DNA from: Dicyema japonicum
Lineage: Eukaryota; Dicyemida; Rhombozoa; Dicyemidae
Assembly (NCBI GenBank): GCA_011109175.1
Contig: RDEW01000030.1
Location: forward strand, 366,094 to 430,093
DNA: 64,000 nt
Reading direction: 5' to 3'
Part shown: in pieces, positions 10,317 through 24,339 of the stretch
Layout: each line of letters begins with the position of its first letter
Position numbering within the stretch: the first letter of the stretch is position 1
Program-made: the position numbers and the translations under genes
The notes under the pieces: model-generated
Database searches by the model: none
What the model saw: only the letters and a program-made list of their open reading frames with translations
What the model was told of the DNA's origin: nothing

Positions 10317-11857
10317 TCAAGAATAATCCAAAAGAGATTCCTCACAACGAGTGGAGGGCTTATTAATGAGATCAAGCTCAGCATGGTAGTAAGCAAAAAG
10401 GGCCACGTTATGCAAGACGAAATAAGCCAGCATAAGATGATCTAGATGAAAATAGGCAGCAGTAAAAAAGGCTAGAGCACTCCCCGAGGACTTACAAGTC
10501 AAATCGAATATTACCTGCACGAACTTGAATATAGCATAAGCCCCAGAGCTTGCTTCGTAGTAGTGCTCAGTTATCAACCCCATAATCTGCGTAGAAACGA
10601 GCCCATCCGAAAGACCAAGCAAAAACCCAACACCAATGAGGATAATGTAGCCGTAATGGGGAAAGTACAAGAGTACAAATGAGGTCCCTGATGATGACTG
10701 ACTAGTTGTTTCAACAGGGAGGGTGTTATATATTGTGTAGTAACAGATGATGTTCAACACATAACCAATAAAGAACACGGAAATCCTACCGTATTTATTC
10801 ATCAGAAAGCGAATAGAGGACAGAATCCCACCTAAACAGAATAAATTATCAGTCAACCAGTGATTTCCCCCATTCCAATGGAAATAGCCATCAGACTGAT
10901 CAACGTCTTTCCAAATTCCCCGAAAAATAAGGTCCTGGTAACACAGGTTGGATAGATTCCCGTAATAAAAGAGAAATTGATCCCTAAAATGACGGATAAA
11001 CGTTGAACCATTAAAGAAGGAGGCAAAAGAAATCAAAATGATATTTCGACTCAGAAAAAGTCGAAAAGTCTGGCCTTTAAAGTCAAAAAAGCAACTACCA
11101 ATCTGGGCTAGACTGCCAAAAGTTTCTGTTTTCGCGGATCCGAACCCAAACCACGGTAAAAAGAGAAGTGATAGGAGACATATTCCAGTTCCGCAAATGA
11201 ACGTGAGGGATGTGAATAAAGTTTTATAAATGTCCTTGAAGTCAGCTTTACGAAGAAGTAAGAACAGTGTGAGATTTCCGATAAAGAAACTGAAGACCTA
11301 AGTTATTATACTATCCTCCCCTGGAATAGGGACCAGAAATACCCAATATTTCTACACGTGGTCTCATTTGTGGATATTGAGGTAATATAAGCTCCCTGGG
11401 CTGTCCAAAGAACTCGGAATAAGGGAGAAACTCAACCTGAGGCGCCTATTCCAAGAAGAGCCGCCATAATATAAAGAGAAATTGGTGACAATTTGATAAA
11501 GACTGCGACATAAACTCTAAAATTAAGTAATTGGGCCAAACAGAAAGAAAAGACTGGATACAGTCATGGAACGGACGGTTCCGAAGCGATGGACCACCGA
11601 AGGGGCGATCCAGCAGAATATTAGCATTGTGAAGTATGTTAACCCCAAACTTGAAGCTCAGATTTTATAAAACCTGATAAATCCGTCAGCATTAAAGCTC
11701 CGTTCCTTTTTGATTGTGTCGATTAATGTTTGCTGCAGTGAGATGGAAAATTTACCTGAACCAAAGTGACTGTAGTAAATGCGGTAAAAATGAACATAAA
11801 TCCGAGACCGAGGAACACCACATTGGCATTCCCACTCAAGCAAAAACGAAAAATCAT
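10317..11857 (-). CDS. MFSD11: MFSD11 (UNC93-like) membrane transporter
   Basis: A major-facilitator family membrane protein; its transported substrate is not established. From ATG at 11857-11855 the exons read MIFRFCLSGNANVVFLGLGF, MFIFTAFTTVTLVQ, SLGLTYFTMLIFCWIAPSVV, VYVAVFIKLSP, LLGIGASVLWTAQGAYIT, NIGYFWSLFQ, then GIYPTCVTRTLFFGEFGKTL, AISIGMGEITGG and AYAIFKFVQ. These follow human MFSD11 block for block (FMFMFTAFQT, IYGVFSASNL, AAAVLWTAQG, GVYGTCIG, GIGEILGG, FAIFKFVQS). At least seven introns of 18-26 nt are needed, for example the 24-nt intron after KFVQ. One intron near 11310-11335 (after WSLFQ) lacks a clear GT donor. No stop interrupts the spliced frame, so the gene is probably functional. 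Confidence 0.88.
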
Positions 11858-11969
11858 CGATTAAATTTATTATATTTTTAAATTTAAAGAATGCAAGGGA
11901 GTTAATAATGTCACACCACTTTAAGAACCAAACTATATTAATAAACTTTAAATTTGTTAATTATAATAA

Positions 11970-13674
11970 TTAAAAATCAATAATTTCAGAATAAATTTTG
12001 GATATGTCTAATTTGAATTCCGATGCACAAATTATCATTTTTTTGTGTTCAGTTTTTATTTTTTCTAAAAAGGGAAGTACTGTCACCAGGAGGATTTCGT
12101 AGACATTCAAACTTCCGTGATTTAGGTTGATCGAATTACACAAATTATTAATGATTTCGTTCTTGTCTATCAGAAGTGGCTGGAATTTAAGGTTCATGAC
12201 ATCAACTAGGCGTTTATTCCTTTAAGAATACAGTTATATATTAAGAGACAACAAAATAGGGAGTATTCCGTAAGGCTTAAGTTGAGCTGATCAATAATGG
12301 CTGACAGGTGGAATATAGATTCTATAAAATCATTGGCAATTGGGAGAGTTTTGAGGAAATCTTTTTTGTGGACATATGATGATTCTGTTATTGAATAAAC
12401 AATTGTGTCCGAGTCTTTGATGCACATGGAGAAAAGGATATAAAAAACCTGGTTATTTTAAAATTAGGTTTACCTCGATGACCGAATTTTTGAGAACATA
12501 GATTTGGTCTTCCATTTGCATCATAGAGATGTCAGGCAGCAGTTTCGCATATCTGATGATAGAACCAATAGTGTTGTTGATAAAACTCTGCAGTGTCATC
12601 CACGTGTGTCTCATATAATTGAAATTTTGGTAATAGAAGGATTCATCGGCCTACATAAAATGAAACCAGGTCAAAATATTTAATTCAAATTATACTTACT
12701 GTAGAAAAGATTGGTTTCACCATCAAGTTTTTCTCTTGGTAGATGTTGATAATGTCCATGAAATTGCTGATAAAATGCTGACAAATTGTGTAGTTGTAGT
12801 CGAACGTGTTGCTATAGGCGACCGGGACGGGGTTGTACATGTTCATGTCACCCATATTTATCATGTTTTGAATTATGGGGGTGTTCATGGGATCATTTAT
12901 TACTTGTGGGAACATATATTCCTCTTCATATCCGAAACTGGCGTTGTGGCGGTTGAAAAATCGAGGATTTGTCGAATCAAATACACCGGAAATCATCGAA
13001 TCCACATGATTGTAATTCAAATTAAAATATGAGTCTGAAGTTGACGGGATCGTGGTGTTGCTTGAATTCATGTACCCGCTGATTTGCTTTGAGTTGTCGT
13101 AGCTAGAATACTTAATGTGCTCAGTTGGAGGATCACTCTCAATTGTGTTTATTTTAGGACTATATTTTGGCTGTTCTACAAATTCTGTCTCCCTTTGCTG
13201 ATTGTAATTGTAAATTTGATCTTCTTTCTCCTTCTCTGACTTGAGGTTCTCCCGGAGGATAATTTCTTGCATTTCATCCTTCATTTTCTTTGACCGTCTG
13301 CCCAGTTTGGCGGCTAAATTGATGTTCAAAAATACCTGATTTCGACATTCCCACGCTGAAACACTTTGTAAGTCTACAGTATTGGCAGCGATTCCTTGTG
13401 TGGATATTTATTTCACAATTTTTGTTATAGTAGCACTTTCGGGACAAAATGTCTGATTTTTCGTTCAGAGATCGACGGTAGAAGCCCTGAATTTGTCACC
13501 TCCTCACCATACCTTGCAGCCCTCACACGTCATCACTCCATAATGTATTCCAGACGACTTGTCTCCACATACTAAACATTTCCCACATGTAGATATAGTT
13601 TTTGCTCGAGAATTTTTGACGGCGTTAACTTTAGAGTCTTGAGCTCCACTTTTCGGGTAAATTTTATAATTCAT
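11970..13674 (-). CDS. Nuclear receptor transcription factor
   Basis: A metazoan nuclear receptor. From ATG at 13674-13672 a short leader precedes zinc finger 1, [20 protein letters not shown], whose P-box is CEGCKG. After a 26-nt intron comes GFYRRS, then finger 2 [20 protein letters not shown] and [14 protein letters not shown] 22-nt intron leads to [15 protein letters not shown] long Asn/Tyr-rich hinge follows (to 12706). The ligand-binding domain shows [33 protein letters not shown] and [14 protein letters not shown], matching helices 3-8. The frame breaks at about 12205. Adding one A to the AAA near 12212 restores a frame that splices over a 27-nt intron into [14 protein letters not shown] and the C-terminus. 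The subfamily is uncertain: the GMSKS...GRRS extension recalls knirps-type receptors, but an LBD is present. Confidence 0.87.
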
Positions 13675-15519
13675 TTATATCAGAGCTAATCGAGTAACCC
13701 ACATTATTACCAGTACGAGACTAAATTGTCAATCTACGCAATGCTTTCCTTTTTGTGCGCAAGTCTATAAATTTCTTGGAAATATTTATCGTCACCGAAA
13801 AGATGACAAAATATGCAGATTGGCACATACATTAACAAGAGTAAGTTTCGAACATTTATGTAAAAACAAGTTCGTCTGCGGAATCACTGTTTTGAGGGGT
13901 GCTAGAGGCTTGCATGATACCCAGTCATGTACTATGAAATGAGTAGGTTGTTGAGAAGATTTTGTTGTCAGAGTCATCTAATCTGAGGGATCGAAGGCAG
14001 AACTATGATGTGAGTTTCCCCAAAATTTATGTTAGCATCCCTTCTTGGTCCCCTCTATTGTTAAGGATCACGTTTTGGTCAGCCTACATTGGGGTCCTCA
14101 GTAAATGTTCTGTTCCACTTCTTTGTAACTGATTCTGGGTCTCTTGAATTTTTTAGACTCTTGTTTTCTTCTTCTCGTTACAAGACTATGGTAGACATTA
14201 CCCTCTCTACTAAAACACAGTAGCACCTTATTTCCGCTATAAATCTCCAGATTTTTTAATTTTTCCTTACGTGATCATCCACTTAAATACTAAATATTAG
14301 TGAAACTCAAATGAATGGTTATTCACTGATTTAAAGTGTACTCTTTGATAAGTCACTACCAGTAAACCCTCTGCACTGTCTATAGAGGCGTTGGATGCTC
14401 CAAGGTTCTGTGTTTGACTCCATTGGTCCAAAATTTAAAGGAAGGAACTTTGACAGTAATCGTCTACCTTAAGTAGGAACAAGTGAATTATTCGTTAGCA
14501 ATTCTCAAGTGGTCTTTCAAAATGTGATTTTTTGCTTCAGCGTCTTTCCAAGTGTGGATTCTTCATTAAGAGTCGAGTTTCAGTGGAATTATTAGTAAAG
14601 TATTTTCACCAGTCAAGCATAAACCTAGGAATGGTGCTTGAAAGGCTTGAATTATCAGAACTGTAAGATAATTGAGAACATTAAAACCGTATAGCATTTG
14701 ACACGATTATGGCTTGTGTACTATTCTTATTCATTTTTCGTGGAAGAGTGATTGTCACGTGGCGAAAAAAGCTGAAAATTTATGGAAAAGATCTCCAAGG
14801 TTGTGGAACATGAAACAAGGTCTGAGCAATTTAGTTAGATCCTCCTTTATAATGTCTGTATATAAATCCGATTTCAAAAATTATAAATGAAGTATGACTC
14901 GACCGTTATACCCCCACGCGATTGCTGTCGGGACAAACGAAACGATAAGCAGCAAGTACCTGATCTTCCTCAAGAAACTAGGACGTATTGCCTCGCTTAA
15001 AAGCCATGATGACAGCAAAACGTGATGGCTCATCCGGTTGGTATCCATAGCGATCCTGAGGGGAAACACTGTATCAATAAAGTCGGGGGGAATAAGAATT
15101 CCAATATAACTCGTACCTCCACATCAAACAAAAGAGATTAAATTCCCTCAAAAACAGGCTGATTAACATGACAGATTTCTCAGAACTCTTCCCTTCTCCG
15201 TTCAATGACTCAACGATCAAAAAAGGCGGAGCTCGATCTTCTTATTTGAAGTGAACAAATAGAAATCAGAGTACTGCAAATCTTTATAAAAGAAGCTTAG
15301 GTACAAAAAAGGGATTAAAAAAAGTTGTATCAACTAAAATTTCCTTGCATCTATGACAAGGAATATCAGGATCTCATATTTATTTGAACCTTCTTTCTTC
15401 GTTTTTTCGCGGTTAAATAAATAAAATAAAACAAAATTGCATTCGTATTTGGGGTGAAGAGAATTGATAATTTATTTCTAAAATATGATTAAAAGTAATT
15501 ATTAAAAAGCACTCCCGAG
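13675..15519. other. Region upstream of the nuclear receptor, no recognised gene
   Basis: Two modest open stretches on the minus strand (13792-13977 and 14881-15069) have no family resemblance I can defend. A weak tRNA-like block lies near 14380-14440. AT-rich sequence with (AAATA)n runs occupies 15400-15500. This may include promoter sequence for the receptor, but no motif is identifiable. Confidence 0.35.
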
Positions 15520-16145
15520 AAAACATAAAGTTAATTAAGTATCCCTTGTGCCTTATTCCTAATCATCCTCTCCTTCAACCTCGACCATGATCCTCTGTTG
15601 TGCGCTAGTTCTCTTAGGTAGTCCAGATCGTCTGCCAAAGTTAGTCTCATAGCAACCGCCGTTAGGTCTTCATTCAAAATAGTCGGAAGTGTCGTTCTTG
15701 GCCTTCCGCGGAATCCGGCTCCTGTGTGTGCGAAGTAGTTGTCCATTGCGATATATGCGAAGACCTGGTCATTAGCCGTAACACGTGACCAAAGAGGCTC
15801 TATCTTGATTTGAAAATATCACCTGAGAACACGCCGGATATTCATTTATTATAAAGGTTTCCATTAGAGATCATCACAGGCCAGTTGCTCTAAATTACCG
15901 ATTTGAGCTGAGCTCTGTGAAAAGAGTCAAGAAGGTCCATTTCCCGTTTAGAGATTCCCCAAATCCCAGAGTTTTTAGGTTAGTACCGGGATGACAAAAG
16001 CTTTGTATATTCTAAGCCTGGTGCTTAATCCCTCCTTCTGGAGGACACTAAAGAGTATCAACAGCCTCACAAAGGAAGATGACGGCGGAGTTGAAGCCGT
16101 TTCCCTTGCCCCGGAACATGTACGGAAAGTCGCTAATAACCTCAT
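15520..16145 (-). mobile_element. LINE-B 3' fragment
   Basis: The minus strand gives, with frame changes, STRLRIYKAFVIPVL, ISKREMDLLDSFHR and then FRGRPRTTLPTILNEDLTAV with ADDLDYLRELAHNRGSW. These correspond to the thumb and C-terminus of the LINE-B copies at 17711 and 48044 (KLRILLYDSFIKPVL, RGRPRTALPVVLKHDL, LRDLAKNRRAW). It is 5'-truncated and has frameshifts. Confidence 0.8.
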
Positions 16146-16149
16146 GAAA

Positions 16150-17711
16150 TAATATGTGTCGATCAGCCACAAGGAATTCTCTCGATCTCTGCATGTCAAA
16201 CGAGGTGGTCCACAGCAGTCGACATATACGACGTTCTTCACTCCCTATGATATGGAAAAAACTATTAAATTTCTACGACCAACCCTAGCCTGTGGCCCCG
16301 ACGGTGTCAGTGCTATCCACCTTAAACATCTAGAACCTCAGGCTCATATTGTGTTATCAAGACTATACAACCACTCTATAAATTCCCATGAAATACCAAA
16401 CATATGGAAGAACTCATTGATTACTCCAATCCTCAAGCCTGGAAAATCAAAAGACATTCCATCCTCTTACCGCCCTGTCTCCATAACTTGCGCCTTGTCA
16501 AAAGTGTTGGAGAGCTTGTACTAATGTTAATCACCCCTGTTCTACAATTTCCTGATTTTCAACATGGCTTCAGATCAGGCCGTTTTACAACGACGCATTT
16601 GGGATTTGTCTTCCAGTTTATCACAGACGGCTTCAACATGAAGACGCACTTACGGACGGCTCTGGTGTCAATATATATACAGAGAGCCTTCGACTCGGTT
16701 TCGAGGACTCTCTAAACAAAAAAGATCTTTAACTCAAATATACATCCGAGCATCATGCTATAGGATGGAAAACTTCTTAAATGGCCGCCGTGGAAGAGTC
16801 CGGATTGGAAAAATTACTTCAAAATCAAGACTACTCCCTAATGGGGTCCCACAAGGCTCCCTTCTGTCTCCTCTCTTATTTAACTTATTTCTACACGATT
16901 TACCTACTATCAATGATCAGGACACCATGTTTTTATCTTATGCGGACGACCTGATTATCCCTGCAAGGGATGTGGCGGTGGTTCAGTCACACCTCAACCA
17001 GGTGTGTGACTGGCTATCCATGAATTTGCTGTCTGTGTCTGCATCTAAGTCGCAGTTCACCCTATTTACTACGGACAGAAGATTTAAAGGTGGACTTGAG
17101 ATATTCCTCGGAAACATTCCCATCACTTATACACGAATCCAGAAGATCCTTGGAGTAACTTTCGACTTTCTGATGACGTTCGCTAGTCACACGGAGAGAG
17201 GTGTTAACCAAGGGTCTTCGAAAATGGAACGTCCTAAAAGCTATCGTAGAGAAGACCCCCTTTCCTCCTACTGCTTGTATCAGCAAGGTATATCTCCAAG
17301 TTATTGGGCCGACGATTAAATTTGCCTGTTCTGCCTAGAGATTAGCCATTCCTTCTACGAGGGTGGAGCGTATGAACTCTCTCAGACGGAAGATCATGAG
17401 ACATATACAATCAGACTCCACATCCGTTCCCAGTCTGCTTTCAGACGAGGCGACGGTGAAAAATGGCCTGGGCTTCCTACGTATGTGCAATGAGCTAGGA
17501 AACCTATTCAGAGAGAGGGTGGTTCATGCGGAAGAATTCAGATCGGCATTAAAAAAAGTGCACTCCGATAGAATTCCTTTGCAGAAATAAAAGAAGACAC
17601 TTCAGAAACGCTGTTGGTTCACTGGCGGAGCATTCAAAGAGAATTCGAGAGATGTTGGAGGCTGGGATCACTTAATTTAGCAAGTTAATTCTTTCTTGGT
17701 GGTCTTGGTGT
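16150..17711 (+). mobile_element. LINE-A copy 2, reverse transcriptase region
   Basis: The best-preserved LINE-A reverse transcriptase in the window. The first frame has LACGPDGVSAIHLKHLE and LITPILKPGKSKDIPSSYRP. After a frameshift near 16500 comes FQHGFRSGRFTT and IYIQRAFDSVSR, then LLPNGVPQGSLLSPLLFNLF and the catalytic SYADDLIIPA with MNLLSVSASKSQF (16765-17319). The C-terminal part follows to about 17690. The element is 5'-truncated: no endonuclease or 2A leader. It ends in TTATTATTATTAT at 17711-17723, tail-to-tail with the minus-strand LINE-B. Confidence 0.9.
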
Positions 17712-20700
17712 TATTATTATTATCTAGGCACTTCACGAGAGCCATACTAATTATAGCCCCGCATGTGCAGCAAAAGAAACAAGGTTAGATGTCATCCTTT
17801 TCCATGCTCCCCTGTTCCTAGCCAAGGCTCTCATAGTGTCCAGGTCGTCGGCATGTTTTAGATTTCTTTTAATATTGACCAGGTCTTTTTATAAAACTAT
17901 TGGCAGTGTTGTTCTAGGTCTTCCACGATAGCGGCCTTCTTGACTAACATAGTATGTTTCCATAGATATGTTCGGTGGGGATGTTAATTCCAACCTCATC
18001 ACGTGTCCGAAGAGCTTCCATCGGGATTCCAGTACTTCTAAGCTAATAGGTCTAGTGCTGCATCTCTTATGTAAAGCATCTCTCGATATTCTCGTAGGCC
18101 AAGTAGTTCCTGTTATTTTTCTCAGCTGACCTCAGTGGAACTAGTCTAGTCTATCCATATCCGCTATGAGGTCGCCCAAGTTCCAGCGTTATATAAAAGT
18201 ACGGGTTTTATGAATGAGTCGTATAATAGGATTCTCAGTTTCGTGTTAATACCTCTTTGATTGAGCCATAGATTCTTCAGTTTATATAATGCAGCATTGG
18301 CTAGAGTTTTCCTACGTAAGATATCTTCGCTATCTCCCAAGAATGAACCGAGTTTCTTTACTTGTCGCCACTTCTCTTCTAGGACGTTACTCATCCTTCT
18401 TATCTCTGTGAGTTCTGTTTCTCTGTTCACAGTAAGAAACCATTTCCCTAGTACATCTGGTGCTTTTTCTAATAGGGTTTCCAGGACCTCTTTGTCTTCA
18501 GAAATTAGGTCTACATCGTCCGCGTAGATTACTTCTTCCGTCTTTCCTTGGTATAACGGTCTAAGTTCCCTCATAGCGGCTTCCAAATAAATTGTGAATA
18601 GTAGAGGAGAAAGAGAGTCTCCTTGTGGAGTGCCCGTGTTTGTTTCAAATTTTCTTGAATAGGTTTCCGACTCTCACAAGGAGCTCAGTGTTAGAAAGTA
18701 GAATTCGGATCCTTAGACTCGATTCATCAAGAAATCCGCTCAGTACCCCCATTAATTTGTTCCTGTTAACCGTATCAAAAGCTCTTGATAGTCAATTCCC
18801 AATATTGGTGGCGTTGTGGTATCTTTGATGTGTTGCACACTTCCATCTGTGACTCCAGACCGCATCAGCTGTGGATCTCCCATCTCGAAAATCACTTTGA
18901 CAATCTGGTAGGTATTTGTAAGCAGATCCTTTTATTCGTTCAAGCACAATGTTTGCCAAGACTTTGCGTAATGAATTTAATAGTATGATGGGTCACAAAT
19001 TTTCGAGCGGTCCTCTGATTTTGTTGATTTTTTGTATGGGGATTCGTAGTCCAGTACTCAGAAGTAGAGTTGAGTTAGTTGAAAACATTTCATTTAGTAG
19101 TGTAGCGATTTTTTCAAAAAGAGGGTCAGGGCCGTATTTCAGTAATTCTGGGTTTATCGCATCTGGTCCCGGGCTTCTGTTATTCTTGAGTATTCGGCAG
19201 GCTGTTTTGATTTCCTCGTCCGTGATTGGTATCTCCAGGGGTCTTGGCTTATATGGTTTTGATGTTGAAAAGCTTCTCAAAGTTAGCCGCGATGGCTTCA
19301 GTTTGTTCTTCGGTGTTCAGTGTCAGCTTACCGTTCTCGTCTTTTATGGATAGTCGACTTCGGTTTGTTCGCCGCAGCAAACGAGCAGCGACGTACACCT
19401 GTGCGTTGTCTTTCACTTTGTTTGCCTCTTCTATACAAGAAAGCTTCTTGTTCAGACTTTTTATTTTTCTTCTGACACGTTGCCTTTCGCTCTGAAGGGT
19501 TTTTCTCGTATTAGCGTCAGTGGCATTTGATTTTTTCATGTTTATTTCTTTTAAACTTTTCGCAACTCTGGATGAATAGTCTTCAGGTACATTTTATTGT
19601 TCTCCCTTTTGCCAAGACATGCCTCAGCAGCTTCGTTGATGGTATCCTTTGTGCGTTTCCAGGCGTCTTCTAACGAGGTATCCGCCAAAACGTCCTGCAT
19701 ATGAGTCTGAATGTATTGTTGATATCTCTCAGTAGTCTCCAGTTGGAAATCAGCCTTTCAATCGCGTAGTCGCCTCTGACTTTCTCAAATTCGTGATTTT
19801 TGCATTCTTTTATTTGATGGCATGTCTTTTTCAGGGTGAAGGTCGCAATAACCATCCTGTGGTTTGTGGCAGGGAGGATGCGTAAATGCCGTATTACATA
19901 GAAAAGGTTGTTGCCATACAAAAATGACCAAGTATTGTCCCGGGTAAGTTTCTTATTCCACGTCCATGTTCTCCCTAGCGAAAAGCGAACAACAACAACT
20001 AAACGATTTATTAACAAAAGAGTTAAGGAGTTTTCTGAAGGGTATTACATCTGAGTCCTACCATAGGGCTTGGACTCCACACCTGGACCCTTCCTCCTTT
20101 TTTTATTAATTTTTTTCAGAACGTTTCTCCCAGCTTTATATACGTGTCCTGGATCTTTGATCTCCTTCTGAAACCATTGATCCGATCCTCCACAATCTTG
20201 CTAATCGATTCTAAGAGCTTGTTTTTGTTTTAGCTTAGACAGTCTTTCAGTTTCTTGTTTAAGGAGAGTTTAATTGCAGCTCTCCTAGTCTTCTCTAAGA
20301 GGGATAAGATCTTCTCCCTCTTCGGAGAGAAGAATCACCCTCGCACCCATAAAGTAAGCTAGGGAGAATAACTCCCTTCAAGATAAACAGGTAAGTGTCA
20401 CGGCTAACGTGTAACTTCCGTGTACATAGGAGCGACTGAAAGGCTCTCTTTCTCCTCCCCTTTATGTCGTCCATGTAATCTCCTGCGTGTCCATAGTCGA
20501 CCCCCAGGTAGCGCAGACTGTGTGCATTGTTTACTCCCAGTGTGTATTCTTGTTTAAGGTGCTTTTTCACATTGTTTATTCGGAGTGCGCAAGATTTTTC
20601 AGCAGAGAGCTTTAACCCTCTCAAGTTGCACCAATGCTCAATCTGGTCAACATACTTTCGGATTCTTCCTTCAGATATAGAAGATTTTAGAGATGTGCCC

Positions 20701-21531
20701 ACCACGATTACGTCATCCGCATAAATAAGAAGACTAGTATTAATATTCCTCGGACGTGGAAAACTCGCCATGAATATTTAAACAATAGGGCTCAATACTG
20801 AACCTTGTGGTACTCCTCTCTTGAAAGATATTGCATCGGATATATTTCCACACACCTTGACAAAAGATTGTCTTTCCTGAAGATAATTTCTTAGCCAAAC
20901 AAATAGATATCTTGGAACACAAGCTGCTTTAACAACGATTCATGGCACACACTGTCGAATGCTTTCAAAGAACATAATAAGCTAATTGGTCCGTAGCTTG
21001 CCGGATTGTTCTCCTAAGAAAACATCATCCGGGTTATTTTTCATCACGATTTTCGCATTCAAATCGCCAGCAATGAGTATTAGTGATGACGGCTCATATT
21101 CGTTGTACCCCGTTCTGCCGGATCTTTCGCTACTCCCGCAGTGTGGCGCATAAATATTTATAATTGTCAGAAAGCTCTTCGAAGGAGGTAAGTCGTTTAG
21201 ACGGATTTGTATAACACAGATCCTGTCATTCACACTCCATATACGATGGACTGCACTTGTCAACTTTGAGTGGATGGCAAATCCAAGTCCATAATATTTT
21301 GAATCGCTCGGTAGACATATTATTCGATATTCGCCATAATTCTCATCAAGGCTACAAGTAACTTTCGTCTCTCATATCTCTACAGGTCGTCACAGAGAAT
21401 CTTCATCGACCAGGTCGTAGATGAACCTCTAGCATTGAACGTTAGGAGCTTTAGACGAGATACATTCCTTTGTACCCCTTGCTTTTTAGACATTTTTCTC
21501 AACTGTGATCCAATTAAGAAACGAGGCATGT
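17711..21531 (-). mobile_element. LINE-B, near full-length, split by a LINE-D insertion
   Basis: On the minus strand the element starts near 21531 (MPRFLIGSQLRK...) and enters an APE endonuclease: LKLLTFNARGSS, FLTIINIYAPHCGSS and LILIAGDLNAKI. A LINE-D copy interrupts at 21006-19987. The endonuclease resumes (GEHGRGIRNLPGT, then MVIATFTLKK, with an internal deletion). Reverse transcriptase follows: RSPGPDAINPELLKYG, GTPQGDSLSPLLFTIYLEAA and EEVIYADDVDLISEDKEV (18540-18460), then KLRILLYDSFIKPVLLYN. The 3' end is GGGGCTATAATTAGTATGGC, CTCTCGTGAAGTG and (ATA)n at 17711-17723. Stops and frameshifts are common. The IIN.YAPH and YADDVDL motifs group it with the copies at 8940, 15520, 38940 and 48000. 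Confidence 0.85.
19987..21006 (-). mobile_element. LINE-D insertion inside LINE-B, with target-site duplication
   Basis: On the minus strand PASYGPISLLCS is joined to LKAFDSVCHESLLKQL by an internal deletion, followed by REEYHKVQY (a frameshifted VPQGS), LLIYADDVIVVGTS, LRGLKLSAEKSCALRI and VILPSLLYGCEG. These match LINE-D at 42090-45540 (YRPISLICS, LSKAFDSVWHEALLSRL, MTLSTEKS, VILPELLYGCEA). The 3'UTR aligns with LINE-D's GTCCAGG block and ends in (GTT)n. Near-identical LINE-B sequence flanks it: TGTTCTCCCTAGCGAAAA (19967-19984) and TGTTCTCCTAAGAAAA (21007-21022). The 5' end is truncated within the reverse transcriptase. Confidence 0.85.
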
Positions 21532-21732
21532 CACCACCTCACCAAAAAAAGGAAGTGTGGTCTTGGGGTTTTAAAATAAATAAATGTGAGGTGATCTAGG
21601 GGTTTTAAAATAAATAAATAAAATGTGACTCCATATTGAAGATATTAAAGGTAAACAATTGTAAACATAATAAACATTAAATTTAATACAATTTTAATAA
21701 ATAAATTTAATTTCTATAGATACATTTACTTG
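21532..21732. repeat. Tandem AT-rich units upstream of RUVBL2
   Basis: A short unit ending GGGGTTTTAAAATAAATAAA is present twice in tandem (about 21569-21588 and 21598-21617). The sequence is then AT-rich up to the RUVBL2 start. It may contain the RUVBL2 promoter, but no defined element is visible. Confidence 0.5.
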
Positions 21733-23377
<1,645 letters not shown>

Positions 23378-24339
23378 GTCTCCGTTATTACACTATGATT
23401 ACTATTCTGTTTATTTCTGATTTTTATGTTGAATTTAGGTGCTACTGTGGTTTATGGTAGTAATCTGTTGTTGAGTGTAGATTATGTAATCTGTTTTTTA
23501 ATATTTTACTTGTAATCTGTTAGTAATACGGACCTTATCGTGGTTGTTGTCATAAATGCGTGCAAAATCTCCCTCCCGTACATGTTCCACGGTGTTCAAC
23601 AGAACAATCTGCTGTCTAGCAGGAGCATTAGTCACTTACGCTTACAATTTCTAATGAACTCATGTTTGATTAAAGCAGATTATTTTACTTGAAATATTGT
23701 TTTGATGGAAATTTATATAAAGTGTGACGAAAAGTAGTTTGAGGATATTTTGCAAGTCGTTTTGGTTTCACAGTAATCAGTTACATAAAAAAGTTAGAAG
23801 TTAAAGCTCCTATTCCGTAGCTACTCCATCTTTGAAAATACACTGAAACTGTCAGCACCGTTCTCAGTGCTCCGAGAGAACTGATTAAACTTCAAACCCT
23901 TCGAAAATAGAGAAGCACAAAGGCATAGTTTACTTCCAAGTCGATGTCAGAGATTGGGTTTTCAACCCCCGAAAGGGTAGAAACAGGAAGGCATACGTGA
24001 AACAGATTTTAATGTTATTTTTACATTTGAATTGAGATTGAAGTTTTAATTTGCATAGTAAACTTAGTTTTTTCACGAACAAAATTCTAAAATATTTTCA
24101 TTAATTGAAGCTTTATTAGATCAGTTCGCCAAATGATTAATTGGTCGGTAGGTTAAGATGGTTAATGTACCTCTATTTATGAAATGTTTATTTTCAAAAA
24201 TAGGCAAAGACGTAATTTTTATAAAAATCTGGAGAGTTATTAACAATACAACCAGGGGGTCGAAATGCAATGACGGGGGAATGACTAACGGAGGAAACGA
24301 TGGATGATAACACATCAATAGCGTCTTTTGGAGTATAGG
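23378..24339. other. Intergenic region after RUVBL2
   Basis: No gene or repeat family recognised. 23880-23990 contains two CCC/GAAAGG-type blocks that look like degenerate repeat. Most of it is AT-rich. Confidence 0.35.

Noticed and set aside
14380-14440. tRNA gene or SINE head (GTTCTGTGTTTGACTCC)
   Set aside because: The B-box is poor, there is no A-box at the right spacing, and no cloverleaf forms.
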